DNA of 64,000 bases from Bacillus subtilis (GCA_021733665.1 JAHREI010000008.1:85885-149884), one strand, 5' to 3'. Positions 1 through 8,357 are shown, counted from the first letter of the stretch. The notes: a model not told the origin generated them from the sequence alone. A program made the numbers and translations.

Positions 1-75
1 TTCAACAGCCTGTGCAGCGTTAAACGCCATGGTGCTGAAACCGGCGATCAATCCCGCAAATAACAATTTACGCAT
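1..75 (-). CDS. Exported protein, N-terminal fragment (probable periplasmic binding protein)
   Basis: Only the first 25 codons lie in the window; the gene continues leftward beyond base 1. The ATG is read from 75 downward and is preceded by a strong GGGGAGG ribosome binding site at about 81-87. The translated start has a basic N-end (MRK), a hydrophobic core and an AAQA cleavage-like site, so it is a Sec signal peptide. The mature protein is not visible. The divergent ROK regulator and PIG-L deacetylase suggest a sugar ABC-transporter binding protein, but that is inferred from context only. Confidence 0.6.
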   Translation of the reverse strand, partial: MRKLLFAGLIAGFSTMAFNAAQAVE

Positions 76-135
76 GTAAACCTCCCCTTATGGCCTCCGG
101 CTTTTGCCGGTCTCAGGCAAAAAACAGTTGTGATC

Positions 136-176
136 CATACCTTTATCCAAAACCGGTGCACGTTTTTGGGGCATGC
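136..176. repeat. Rhizobial-type short palindromic repeat, copy A
   Basis: The core reads TATCC AAAACCGGT, then CG, a T-run, GGG and GCATGC. It aligns with copy B at 7192-7234 with a one-base gap. The order (CCGAAAA-type arm, ACCGGT, TTTTCGGG-type arm) matches the small intergenic palindromes abundant in Rhizobiales. This copy is more degenerate than copy B. Confidence 0.55.
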
Positions 177-282
177 CGCTCTGCGAGACTTTCAAAAAAT
201 ATCGTTCGTTTGAAAGTTCTTGCAGTGCCGGCTGCGTTTTCCTCCGCAGATCTGTTGTTTACGGTCACTATTTTACGGGGTT

Positions 283-314
283 TTGTCAATAAGATAATTT
301 ACTTGAATTAATAT
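283..314 (+). promoter_or_regulatory. Possible promoter of the ROK gene
   Basis: A TTGTCA hexamer at 283-288 is followed, 17 to 20 bases later, by TTAATAT-like sequence at 308-314, in the most AT-rich part of the gap. It is a visual match only. The same AT-rich stretch could also bind the ROK protein itself. Confidence 0.3.
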
Positions 315-369
315 ATTGCGGTTATGAAAGCTCTCGCTTATCATTTTGAGACGGGCAGGACGGAGCAGC

Positions 370-1584
370 ATGGGCGAACAGCCGACATATCCACAATCAG
401 GGACGCAACTGATTACTCTGGGCAAAAACCCTGAGCGAATCCGCGATCATAACCGTCGCGTGGTGCTGGATATTGTGCGCCAGCACGGCTCACTGGGGCG
501 TATGCAACTTGCGCGTCTGACCCATCTGACCGCTCAGGCGATTGCCAATATTGTCGATGAGTTGGTTTGTGAAAATCTGTTGATGGAGACCGGACGCCTC
601 AAATCCGGCCGTGGTCAGCCGCCGAAACAGTTCGCGGTGAATCCCGATGGTGCTGTGACTGTTGGTGTGGAAATGGCATCCGATCATATGGTGACAACGG
701 TGCTTGATCTGACAGGACAGCCCCGTTCGCGCTATATCAAGCCGGTGCAGGATACCAGCCCTGCCGCGCTGTCAGATTTGCTGCGCATTGAGGTGGATAC
801 CGTCAAAGCGGAATTTTCTGCACCGCTGTTGGGTGTTGGCGTGGTGATGCCGGGGCCGTTTGATATTGAGGGAATGACCTCCGTTGGCCCGACAACGCTG
901 CCAGGCTGGTCCGGTGTGGATGCGGCGGCGCTGTTGAGTGAAGCCTGTGGCGAGCCGGTCACTGTTGAGAATGACGCCAATGCCGCAGCCGTCGGCGAGC
1001 GCCTGTTCGGTGCAGGCCATGCGATTTCGTCATTCGCGATGATTTATTTTGGTGCCGGTGTTGGTCTGGGGCTGATACAGGACGGCGTGCCGTTTCGCGG
1101 TGCTTTCGGTAATGCCGGTGAAATCGGGCATATTGTTGTAGCGCCGAATGGCAGGGCTTGTCCTTGCGGGCAGGCCGGTTGTCTGGAGCGCTATGCTTCC
1201 CTGCATGTTTTGCGTGAAAAACTGGCTTTAGCTGGTGTTACAACAACGGATTTTGATGACCTCCAGACGTTGTATGACAATTACCATCCGGTGCTGATCA
1301 GTTGGATAGACGAGGCCGCGCTTTATCTGGCGCCAATGATTGCTATGATTGAAAATATTCTGGATCCGGAAACCGTTATTCTCAGCGGCATGCTGCCCGA
1401 CGCACTGATTGACGGATTGATTGCCCGTATGGGGCAATTGCCGATTTCTGTCGCCAGCCGCCGCAGTCGTGCCTTGCCACGTGTGGTTCGCGGGGCGACC
1501 GGCCAATATACGGCGGCGCTGGGTGCAGCCGCTCTGCCTTTGTTTGAGGCAATGACACCGAAACTGGATACACTGACTGATTAA
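370..1584 (+). CDS. ROK family transcriptional regulator
   Basis: This 404-residue protein combines an N-terminal winged helix-turn-helix (about residues 28-80, with a QLARLTHLTAQAI recognition region) and a sugar-kinase-like ROK domain. The ROK zinc motif CPCGQAGC is intact (Cys264, Cys266, Cys271), and the ENDANAAA stretch is the conserved sugar/phosphate region. Family members (NagC, XylR, Mlc) repress sugar uptake and catabolism genes and are released by a sugar or sugar phosphate. I chose ATG 370 because GGACGGAG precedes it at the right distance; an in-frame TTG at 346 would add eight residues. It lies directly upstream of the PIG-L deacetylase and divergent from an exported protein, so it probably controls both. 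The effector sugar cannot be read from the sequence. Confidence 0.9.
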   Translation: MGEQPTYPQSGTQLITLGKNPERIRDHNRRVVLDIVRQHGSLGRMQLARLTHLTAQAIANIVDELVCENLLMETGRLKSGRGQPPKQFAVNPDGAVTVGVEMASDHMVTTVLDLTGQPRSRYIKPVQDTSPAALSDLLRIEVDTVKAEFSAPLLGVGVVMPGPFDIEGMTSVGPTTLPGWSGVDAAALLSEACGEPVTVENDANAAAVGERLFGAGHAISSFAMIYFGAGVGLGLIQDGVPFRGAFGNAGEIGHIVVAPNGRACPCGQAGCLERYASLHVLREKLALAGVTTTDFDDLQTLYDNYHPVLISWIDEAALYLAPMIAMIENILDPETVILSGMLPDALIDGLIARMGQLPISVASRRSRALPRVVRGATGQYTAALGAAALPLFEAMTPKLDTLTD

Positions 1585-1613
1585 TCACCTGTGCAGACAG
1601 GGGAGGAGGAACC

Positions 1614-4025
1614 GTGCTGACTGACCGTCAAAGAATAGAAAAGCAAAAATCAGCACCGGCTCTGATCCGTCTGCATCATGCATTAAGCCGGTTACGCTCG
1701 GTTGTGACCGTGATGAATACCGGCGCGCATCCTGATGATGAGCAAAGCGGATTATTGGCCTTCTTGCGGTTTGGTGCCGGTATGCGGGTGATTGTCGGCT
1801 GTTCTACCCGTGGTGAGGGCGGTCAGAATGCTTTGGGGCCGGAGCGCGGTGGTGCGCTGGGGCTGATGCGCTCGCGGGAAATGGAAGAAGCCGCGCGGGA
1901 GCTGGATTGCGATATTGTCTGGCTTGGTCACGGGCCGGATGATGCGGTGCATGACTTTGGCTTTTCCAAAGACGGCGACCGTACTTTTGATCGCTGGGGC
2001 GAGGAGCGTATTGTCGAGCGCCTTGTGCGGGCTTACCGCAGCGAGCGGCCGGATATTGTTATTCCGACATTTCTTGATGTGCCGGGGCAGCATGGTCATC
2101 ACCGTGCGATGACCCGCGCGGCTGAAAGGGCAATTGCGCTGGCTGCCAATGATCAGGCTTTTCCGGAGCATTTTGCACAAGGGTTGAAGCCTTGGCAGGT
2201 TGCAAAATATTATCTTCCTGCATGGTCGGGTGGCGGGGATACTTATGATGATGAAGTGCCGCCACCGGAAACAACCCTGACAGTACGGGCTGAGGGACGT
2301 GAACCGGCAACGGGTGCGGATTATGACCGGATCGGTGAATGGTCACGTTATTACCACGCCTCGCAAGGCATGGGGTATTGGCGGGAAGAACCAAAAACTG
2401 AATGGCCGCTGCATTTGTTGCTGGCTGCACAGACTGGCAAAGAGAGTTCCGTTTTTGAAAACCTGCCAGTCAATTTAAGTGATCTGGCCGCAGAAGCAGA
2501 TTTGCCAGCCACTATAGCGCAGGCTTTGCAGGATGCTCAAAAAGCCATTGATGCGGCTATCGCTGCTTTCCCTGCACGGCAAGTAATCATTCTTCATTTA
2601 GTGGCAGCGGCGCAAAAAATCGATGATATTTGTGCTCATGCACAAGCCGCTTTTCTGGAAGAACATGCGCATCGCTTAAAGCGCAAAAAAGCAGAGGTTG
2701 ACCATGCACTGATCGAAGCCGCAGCAATCTTTGACGGGGCTGAGCTGATACCGCCTGTGTTGTCAGTGGCCAGCGAAGCCTTGCTTAAGGTTGGTTTTTC
2801 AAGACAGAGTGCCCAATATCAGACAAAGGCTGAGCCGGTTTTGCCTGAGCATTGTACTGCCTATATGGGGACGCCGTCCGCCTCAGGACAATCATTTGAT
2901 GTCAAGGCCGGTGCAGATGCGGCTTTCAGCCCGCTCTATCGGCCGTTTTGGTCTGCGCTCGGCGGCAATGGTGATTTTTATGTGAGGGTGACGGCACAAT
3001 TCTCCGGATATCAGGCTCAGGCGCATTTTGATCTGGCTGAACAATTTGCGCTGGTGCCTGCCCAGTCCGTACGGATTGAACCGGAAGCGATAATTGTGCC
3101 GCTTGATCAGACAGCTCAAATGCAGTGGCCGGTAGATGTGACTGTGAGCGGGGATCAGTGGCCTGTGCGGTTTATCAGCGATGGCGGCTGGTCAGTTGTG
3201 CAGGATAAGGGGACGGCAACACTTTACGCACCGGAAAAACCGGCAGCAGGGTTGTTCCAGGTGAAAACACAAATTGCCGGTCGCGATGCTGTGCGGCTGA
3301 CCCCGATCACCTATCCGCATATTGGACAGGTGATCTATCGCGAGCCGGAAGTGCTCAATATTCTGGCACTGGATCTGAAGCTGCCGCAGGGCGCAAAGAT
3401 CGGTTATATCGGGGGCGGGGCTGATCGTGCTGGCCTGTGGCTGAGCCGTATGGGGCTTGATGTAACAAAGCTGGAACCAAAACATCTGGCCGGTGACTTG
3501 CAGCAATTCACAACCATTGTTGTCGGGATTTTTGCCTTCGGTTTAAGGCAAGATCTGGCTGAGGCAACCGCGCGATTACATGCCTATGTCGAAAATGGCG
3601 GGCATCTGGTGACGCTGTATCACCGCCCGACAGATGGCTGGAAACCCGCTGTTACTCCGCCACGGCATATAAAGATTGGCTCGCCGTCTTTACGCTGGCG
3701 GGTGACCGATCCGGCAGCGCCGGTGACTTTGCTGGAACCGGACCATAAATTGCTCAACTGGCCGAACCGGATCACGGCTCAGGATTGGGAAGGCTGGAAT
3801 AAAGAGCGCGGCTTGTATTTTGCCTCGCAGTGGGATGAAGCCTATCAACCGCTCTTGTCCATGCATGATGCCAATGAACAGCCTTTAACGGGGGCTTTGC
3901 TTTCTGCCCGTATCGGAAAAGGGCGGCACACGCATACCAGTCTTGTGTTGCATCACCAGATGGACAAGCTGGTTGCAGGAGCATTCCGCCTGATGGCCAA
4001 TCTGGTGAGCGGAGAAGCTGAATAG
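1614..4025 (+). CDS. Large PIG-L family deacetylase with C-terminal extension
   Basis: The 803-residue protein starts at GTG 1614 behind a strong GGGAGGAGG site. The N-terminal 250 residues form a PIG-L/LmbE zinc deacetylase domain. The AHPDDE motif (His39, Asp41, Asp42) and the later GQHGHH stretch (His160-His163) supply the metal ligands. Enzymes of this family remove acetyl from N-acetylglucosamine-type sugars. Usual members are 220-300 residues, so most of this protein is extra: a helical/beta middle part, and a region around residues 580-700 that resembles a class I glutamine-amidotransferase-like or ThuA-like fold (for example GAKIGYIGGGADRAGLWL). There is no signal peptide. It follows the ROK gene by 29 bases and is probably co-transcribed, suggesting catabolism of an acetylated amino sugar. 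The substrate is unknown. Confidence 0.85.
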   Translation: MLTDRQRIEKQKSAPALIRLHHALSRLRSVVTVMNTGAHPDDEQSGLLAFLRFGAGMRVIVGCSTRGEGGQNALGPERGGALGLMRSREMEEAARELDCDIVWLGHGPDDAVHDFGFSKDGDRTFDRWGEERIVERLVRAYRSERPDIVIPTFLDVPGQHGHHRAMTRAAERAIALAANDQAFPEHFAQGLKPWQVAKYYLPAWSGGGDTYDDEVPPPETTLTVRAEGREPATGADYDRIGEWSRYYHASQGMGYWREEPKTEWPLHLLLAAQTGKESSVFENLPVNLSDLAAEADLPATIAQALQDAQKAIDAAIAAFPARQVIILHLVAAAQKIDDICAHAQAAFLEEHAHRLKRKKAEVDHALIEAAAIFDGAELIPPVLSVASEALLKVGFSRQSAQYQTKAEPVLPEHCTAYMGTPSASGQSFDVKAGADAAFSPLYRPFWSALGGNGDFYVRVTAQFSGYQAQAHFDLAEQFALVPAQSVRIEPEAIIVPLDQTAQMQWPVDVTVSGDQWPVRFISDGGWSVVQDKGTATLYAPEKPAAGLFQVKTQIAGRDAVRLTPITYPHIGQVIYREPEVLNILALDLKLPQGAKIGYIGGGADRAGLWLSRMGLDVTKLEPKHLAGDLQQFTTIVVGIFAFGLRQDLAEATARLHAYVENGGHLVTLYHRPTDGWKPAVTPPRHIKIGSPSLRWRVTDPAAPVTLLEPDHKLLNWPNRITAQDWEGWNKERGLYFASQWDEAYQPLLSMHDANEQPLTGALLSARIGKGRHTHTSLVLHHQMDKLVAGAFRLMANLVSGEAE

Positions 4026-4112
4026 AGCATTGGTCTGATATTTAGGACAGTCTAGTGCAAATCCGGTGACTACAATAAAACCATTCCATGATTATGTTTC
4101 TGTCAACGAAGC

Positions 4113-4133
4113 TGTTGTTGAGAATCTCACAAC
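4113..4133. promoter_or_regulatory. Imperfect inverted repeat before the flavin operon
   Basis: GTTG-TTGAGA faces TCTCA-CAAC with a one-base bulge, 26 bases before the start of the first monooxygenase gene. It could be an operator or part of the 5' leader hairpin. No regulator gene adjoins this operon. Confidence 0.3.
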
Positions 4134-4158
4134 TGACAATTAACGGACAGGTGTACTC

Positions 4159-5286
4159 ATGCAATTTGGAATTTTTACCGTCGGTGACGTAACAACTGAT
4201 CCGACAACCGGCAAAACCCCGAGCGAACATCAGCGGCTGAAGTCGATGATGAAATATGCGCTGAAGGCAGAAGAAGTCGGTCTCGACGTTTTTGCTACCG
4301 GCGAACATCATAACCCGCCATTCGTGCCGTCTTCCCCGACGACCATGCTTGGCTGGATTGCTGCCAAAACCAGCAAAATTCAGCTGACAACCTCGACCAC
4401 GCTGATCACCACCAATGATCCGGTGAAGATTGCTGAGGATTTTTCGATCCTCCAGCATCTGGCTGATGGTCGCGTTGATCTGATGATGGGGCGCGGCAAT
4501 ACAGGGCCGGTCTATCCGTGGTTTGGTAAGGATATCCGCGAGGGTATTCCGCTGGCGATTGAGAATTATCACCTGTTACGCCGCTTGTGGCGTGAAAAGA
4601 CCGTGGATTGGCAGGGGCAGTTCCGTACGCCTTTGCGCGGTTTTACACTGGCACCGGCACCGCTGGATGATACGCCGCCATTCGTATGGCACGGTTCGAT
4701 CCGCAGTACGGAAATTGCTGAACAGGCCGCGTTCTACGGGGATGGTTTCTTTGCAAACCACATCTTCTGGAACAAGGAACATACCCAGCAGATGATTGAT
4801 CTGTATCGTTCACGTTTTGAACATTACGGTCACGGCAGTGCGGATCAGGCAATTGTCGGTCTCGGTGGTCAGATTTTCATGCGTAAAAACAGTCAGGATG
4901 CCATTCGTGATTTCCGGCCTTATTTCAATAATGCGCCGGTTTATGGTCACGGGCCTTCGCTGGAAGACTTTATGGAAATGACCCCGCTGACTGTCGGTTC
5001 ACCGGAGCAGGTGATTGAGAAAACACTGAGCTTTGCTGATTATGCCGGTCATTATCAGCGTCAGTTGTTCCTCGTCGATCATGCCGGTCTGCCGGAAGAG
5101 ATGGTGCTGGAGCAGATTGAGTTGTTGGGCACGGAAGTGGTGCCGGTGCTGCGCAAGGAATTTGAAGCGCGCCGCCCGTCCCATATTCCGAGTGACCCGC
5201 CAAGCCATGCAAGTCTGCGTGCACAGGGGCCGGATGGCAAACACCGTAAGGTGATGCCAGCTGAAACAACAGATCAGCCAGCATGA
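4159..5286 (+). CDS. LLM-class flavin-dependent monooxygenase (CE1758-like)
   Basis: This 375-residue protein is a bacterial-luciferase-like TIM barrel that uses reduced FMN and oxygen to oxidise an organic substrate. The family landmarks are a beta-strand FGIFTVGD at the start, the GEHH motif near residue 49, and the LADGRVDLMMGRGN strand-loop. The downstream gene is an FMN reductase of the partner family, the pairing known as CE1758/CE1759, which supplies FMNH2. The last 40 residues are proline- and charge-rich and look disordered. ATG 4159 has a GGACAGG-type site. It leads a five-gene operon. The substrate is unknown. Confidence 0.88.
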   Translation: MQFGIFTVGDVTTDPTTGKTPSEHQRLKSMMKYALKAEEVGLDVFATGEHHNPPFVPSSPTTMLGWIAAKTSKIQLTTSTTLITTNDPVKIAEDFSILQHLADGRVDLMMGRGNTGPVYPWFGKDIREGIPLAIENYHLLRRLWREKTVDWQGQFRTPLRGFTLAPAPLDDTPPFVWHGSIRSTEIAEQAAFYGDGFFANHIFWNKEHTQQMIDLYRSRFEHYGHGSADQAIVGLGGQIFMRKNSQDAIRDFRPYFNNAPVYGHGPSLEDFMEMTPLTVGSPEQVIEKTLSFADYAGHYQRQLFLVDHAGLPEEMVLEQIELLGTEVVPVLRKEFEARRPSHIPSDPPSHASLRAQGPDGKHRKVMPAETTDQPA

Positions 5287-5290
5287 GTTG

Positions 5291-5323
5291 TATCAAGGGC
5301 GGGGAAATTCTCCGCCCTTGATA
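5291..5323. promoter_or_regulatory. Intercistronic hairpin in the flavin operon
   Basis: TATCAAGGGCGG (5291-5302) pairs perfectly with CCGCCCTTGATA (5312-5323), and a G-T, a G-C and an A-T pair extend it inward, leaving a loop of three bases. No T-run follows on either strand, so it is more likely a processing or stability element than a terminator. It sits between the stop of the monooxygenase gene and the ribosome binding site of the reductase gene. Confidence 0.6.
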
Positions 5324-5350
5324 CAGGTTCGCTTGGCAAAGGAGATATTC

Positions 5351-6025
5351 ATGACACGTCATATTATTGTTTTGACCGCTGGTCTGTCGCAACCATCATC
5401 AACCCGCATGCTGGCTGATCAGATTGCACAGGCAACTGCCGCACAAATCGGTGCACGCGGTGAGAAAGCGCAGATTGAGGTGATCGAACTGCGTGAACTG
5501 GCTGTGGAACTGGCAACAACCATGGCGACAGGTGGTATTCCGACCCCGCATCTCTCTGAGGTTAAAGAGAAGATCTCTGCTGCCGACGGATTGATTGCGG
5601 TAACACCGGTTTTTACAGCCAGCTATAGCGGGTTGTTCAAAATGCTGTTCGATGCTCTGGATACCAATGCATTGAATGGCATGCCGATGATTATTGCGGC
5701 CACTGCCGGAACAGCCAGACATTCTCTGGTGCTGGATCATGCCTTGCGGCCGCTGTTTTCTTACCTGCGAGCAACCGTGGTTCCGACCGGTGTTTTCGCG
5801 GCGACCGAAGATTTTGGCAATGGTGAAGCCGGACACGATCTGACAGCCCGTATTCAGCGCGCAGCGACTGAATTTGCAGCGCTGGTGGTGGCTGAGAAAA
5901 GCGGTGTCGGTGGTTTTGTCCCGAATATCAATGATCAGCGCAAGCGGGATTCCGGTGTGCAGCTCAGCCAGACGGTCACACCATTTGCGCAATTGCTCAA
6001 AGGGCGCACCAGCACAGCCGGTTGA
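5351..6025 (+). CDS. NADPH-dependent FMN reductase (CE1759-like)
   Basis: The 224-residue protein has a flavodoxin-like fold. The N-terminal strand HIIVLTAGLSQPSSTRMLAD carries the phosphate-binding SxPSST-type loop, and the VTPVFTASYSGLFKMLFD segment is the flavin-binding and dimer region of the FMN_red family. It should reduce FMN with NAD(P)H for the two luciferase-like monooxygenases of the operon. I start it at ATG 5351 because GGAG lies at 5341; an in-frame start at 5288 would place its first codons inside the upstream hairpin. It follows the first monooxygenase by 64 bases. Confidence 0.88.
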   Translation: MTRHIIVLTAGLSQPSSTRMLADQIAQATAAQIGARGEKAQIEVIELRELAVELATTMATGGIPTPHLSEVKEKISAADGLIAVTPVFTASYSGLFKMLFDALDTNALNGMPMIIAATAGTARHSLVLDHALRPLFSYLRATVVPTGVFAATEDFGNGEAGHDLTARIQRAATEFAALVVAEKSGVGGFVPNINDQRKRDSGVQLSQTVTPFAQLLKGRTSTAG

Positions 6026-6059
6026 TGAACTGGTAGCGACGCATATTTAGAAAATTCAA

Positions 6060-6084
6060 AGTGCGGGCATTGAGATGTCGCACT
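6060..6084. promoter_or_regulatory. Small intercistronic hairpin
   Basis: AGTGCG and CGCACT pair around an inner GCAT/ATGT stem with one bulged base and a TGAG loop. It lies just before the AAAGGAG ribosome binding site of the next gene and could influence its translation. Confidence 0.4.
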
Positions 6085-6100
6085 GAAAGGAGCCAGTATT

Positions 6101-7138
6101 ATGGAACTTGGCGTTTATAGTTTCGGCGACGTACAGAAAAATGCACAGACCCGTGAGCTGGGCTCAACGGCAGATGCAACACGCAATCTGCTGGAAGCTA
6201 TTCAGCTGGCCGATGAAGTGGGGCTGGATTATTTCGGTATTGGTGAACACCATACAAGAGAAATGCCGGCCTCTGCGGCAACCGTTATTCTCGGCGCTGC
6301 GGCAGCCACAACCAAAAACATCAAGCTGGGCAGTGCGGTCACAGTGCTCAGTACCGATGATCCTGTGCGTGTTTATCAGCAGTTTGCAACGCTGGATGCG
6401 ATATCAAATGGTCGCGCTGAAATTACTGCTGGTCGAGGCTCTTCAACGGAGTCTTTTCCGCTCTTCGGTCATAGCCTGAATGATTATGATGAGCTTTATG
6501 CGGAAAAACTTGATCTGTTATTACAGATCAACGAGAGCGAAAGCGTGACGTGGCAGGGTAAATTCCGCCCGGCTTTGAACGAGGCGCTGGTTGTGCCGCG
6601 TCCTGAAAGCGGCTCGCTGCCGATCTGGCTGGCGACTGGCGGTAATCCGCATTCATCTGTACGCGCCGGTATTCTCGGATTGCCGATTTCCTATGCGATT
6701 ATCGGCGGGCAGGCTGCACGCTTCGCGCCGTTGGCTGAGTTGTATCGCCGTGCGGGTGCGCAGGCTGAGATTGCACCGGAAAAGCTGAAGGTTTCGGTCG
6801 CAGTGCCGGGCTATATCGGTGAAAATGCTAAGCAAGCCAAAGATTTCTTCTGGACGCACTGGCATGCGGTGATGGAACAATTGGGCAAAATCCGTGGTTT
6901 CGCACCGCCGCCACGTTCGCATTATGACAGTGAAGCCAGCGGTGGCGGCGCAATTTTTGCCGGTGAGCCGGAGGAAATTGCGGAACGGATTATCACGTTG
7001 CAAAAACAGCTTGGTCATATGCGCCAGTTTTTCCAGATGGATGTGGGGCAGATGCCGCATAAGGATTTTCTGCGTTCGATTGAATTGCTGGGAACCAAAG
7101 TGAAGCCCCTTGTTGATGCGGAACTTGGCGTGGATTGA
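6101..7138 (+). CDS. Second LLM-class flavin-dependent monooxygenase
   Basis: This 345-residue luciferase-like protein resembles the first one of the operon throughout its N-terminal half (GVYSFGDV start, GEHH motif near residue 50, SNGRAEITAGRGS loop), so the two are paralogues, but the C-terminal halves differ. It should use FMNH2 from the reductase encoded just upstream. The ATG is preceded by AAAGGAG. Two luciferase-like enzymes with one reductase suggest either successive oxidations of one compound or a heteromeric enzyme like luciferase itself; the sequence does not decide. Confidence 0.87.
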   Translation: MELGVYSFGDVQKNAQTRELGSTADATRNLLEAIQLADEVGLDYFGIGEHHTREMPASAATVILGAAAATTKNIKLGSAVTVLSTDDPVRVYQQFATLDAISNGRAEITAGRGSSTESFPLFGHSLNDYDELYAEKLDLLLQINESESVTWQGKFRPALNEALVVPRPESGSLPIWLATGGNPHSSVRAGILGLPISYAIIGGQAARFAPLAELYRRAGAQAEIAPEKLKVSVAVPGYIGENAKQAKDFFWTHWHAVMEQLGKIRGFAPPPRSHYDSEASGGGAIFAGEPEEIAERIITLQKQLGHMRQFFQMDVGQMPHKDFLRSIELLGTKVKPLVDAELGVD

Positions 7139-7174
7139 GTATTTTCGGTTTGAACCGAATTGTTGAAAATACTC
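7137..7174. promoter_or_regulatory. Nested inverted repeats after the second monooxygenase
   Basis: The outer arms GAGTATTTTC (7137-7146) and GAAAATACTC (7165-7174) are perfect complements. Inside them TTCGGTT and AACCGAA form a second perfect stem. The left arm covers the stop codon. There is no T-run, so it may be a regulator site or a processing hairpin. Confidence 0.5.
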
Positions 7175-7191
7175 CATCCATTTGTTTCTGC

Positions 7192-7234
7192 GCGTATCTT
7201 ATCCGAAAACCGGTTCCCGCTTTTCGGGATACGC
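7192..7234. repeat. Rhizobial-type short palindromic repeat, copy B
   Basis: Outer arms GCGTATC/GATACGC and inner arms CCGAAAA/TTTTCGG are perfect complements around ACCGGTTCCCGC-like sequence. This is the layout of the roughly 40-base intergenic palindrome common in Rhizobiales and Brucellaceae. It lies between the second monooxygenase and the Rossmann protein gene. Confidence 0.7.
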
Positions 7235-7259
7235 TTTCCAGTAGCAGGAGATTGCTGAG

Positions 7260-7904
7260 ATGCAAATCACCGAAGTGAAAACAATTGGTATTCTGGGTGC
7301 CGGCCGTGTCGGCACCGCTATAGCCCGTCGCGCGATTGCGGCGGGTTATGCGGTGAAGATTGCGACATCCAAATCACCGGAAGAGATTGCGCTGTTGCTC
7401 GAAATCATGGTGCCGGGTGCCGTTGCAGCAACTGCGCAGGATGCGATTGCAGAAAGTGATATCGTAATCCTCGCGCTGCCTTTGTCCAAATATCGTCAGC
7501 TGCAACCGGAACTCCTCGCGGGTAAAATTGTTATTGATGCGATGAATTACTGGGCGCCGACAGACGGTACGATCCCTGAGTTTGAAACTGAAGCATCAAG
7601 CAGTGAAGTGGTACAGAAATTCTTGCCGCAGTCGCGGCTGGTGCGTAGTTTCAATCACATGGGTTATCATGAGATTGATGAAGAGGCTTGCCCGAAGGGA
7701 GATTCTGAACGACGGGCATTGGCGATTGCCGGTGATGACATGGATGCACGGCAGACTGTCGCGCATTTCATTGATCGGATCGGATTTGATCCTGTGGATG
7801 CAGGGTCATTAGCATCGAGCAGGTTATTCGCCACCGGAACACCGGTATTTGGCGCATCCTTGACCCGCGACACAATGGCAGATGCTCTGCAACAGACCGT
7901 TTGA
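7260..7904 (+). CDS. NAD(P)-binding protein, F420-dependent NADP reductase family
   Basis: The 214-residue protein opens with a Rossmann motif (IGILGAGRVGTAIARRA) and keeps the family pattern of a hydrophobic strand with ALPLSKY, an IDAMNYW segment and SFNHMGYHE. These match the NADPH:F420 oxidoreductase-like family (short Rossmann proteins without the extra helical dehydrogenase domain). In bacteria without F420, relatives probably act on other flavin or nicotinamide substrates, so the family name should not be taken as evidence for F420. AGGAG lies nine bases before the ATG. Its place in an FMN monooxygenase operon suggests it oxidises or reduces a pathway intermediate or supplies reductant. 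Confidence 0.75.
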   Translation: MQITEVKTIGILGAGRVGTAIARRAIAAGYAVKIATSKSPEEIALLLEIMVPGAVAATAQDAIAESDIVILALPLSKYRQLQPELLAGKIVIDAMNYWAPTDGTIPEFETEASSSEVVQKFLPQSRLVRSFNHMGYHEIDEEACPKGDSERRALAIAGDDMDARQTVAHFIDRIGFDPVDAGSLASSRLFATGTPVFGASLTRDTMADALQQTV

Positions 7905-7947
7905 CAGGTATGGTATTCGCTTAAACAGATTGAAAAGGAGAGGCCTG

Positions 7948-8271
7948 ATGACTGACCTTAAAATTACCATTGAGGAAATTGATGCCCGTCACGGGCGTTA
8001 TGTGGCGCGTGCGGATGGTATTGAGGGTGAAGCGGAAATTACGTTTACGCGCCGTGCTCACGGTGTAATCAGTGCTGATCATACCGGTGTGCCGGATAGT
8101 ATGCGCAGCACGGGTGCGGGACTGTCATTGGTGACCTATATGGTTGAAGATGCGCGTAAAAACGCTTTTCGTATTCTGCCGCTCTGTCCTTATGTGCGTG
8201 CGCAGTATCGTCGTCATCCGGATTGGGCTGATGTTATGACCTTGGCACCGGGTGAAGAGCCTGCTGCTTGA
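7948..8271 (+). CDS. Small GNAT-type N-acetyltransferase (YjdJ-like)
   Basis: This 107-residue protein belongs to the short GNAT group (about 90-100 residues): an N-terminal strand pair, GAGLSLVTYMVEDARKNAFR with the acetyl-CoA-binding G-x-G-L pattern, and an ILPLCPYVRAQYRRHPDW C-terminal segment typical of the family. ATG 7948 follows AAAAGGAGAGG, which decides the start against a longer in-frame ORF from 7882. It ends the flavin operon, before two terminators. The substrate is not known. Confidence 0.8.
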   Translation: MTDLKITIEEIDARHGRYVARADGIEGEAEITFTRRAHGVISADHTGVPDSMRSTGAGLSLVTYMVEDARKNAFRILPLCPYVRAQYRRHPDWADVMTLAPGEEPAA

Positions 8272-8305
8272 AATAATATATGATAGTTTTTATCAAGTAT
8301 ATTGA

Positions 8306-8335
8306 GCAGGTACTTTTAAGTGCCTGCTTTTTTAT
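8306..8335 (+). terminator. Rho-independent terminator of the flavin operon (first)
   Basis: GCAGGTAC pairs with GTGCCTGC (one G-T pair) around a short loop and is followed by a T-rich run. Confidence 0.8.
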
Positions 8336-8357
8336 TGATTTGAGATTCGAATGTCAG

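Larger units (their letters stand above)
76..369. other. Divergent intergenic region, ROK gene and exported protein
   Basis: This 294-base gap carries the control signals for both flanking genes. It contains a palindromic repeat element at 136-176 and an AT-rich stretch at 280-320 that may hold the ROK promoter. A 73-codon ORF here overlaps the repeat, has no ribosome binding site and is not considered a gene. Confidence 0.5.

Noticed and set aside
90..311. 73-codon ORF in the gap left of the ROK gene
   Set aside because: It overlaps a palindromic repeat, has no ribosome binding site and shows no family-like pattern.
4042..4572. 176-codon minus-strand ORF overlapping the first monooxygenase
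   Set aside because: No ribosome binding site and opposite to a well-supported gene.
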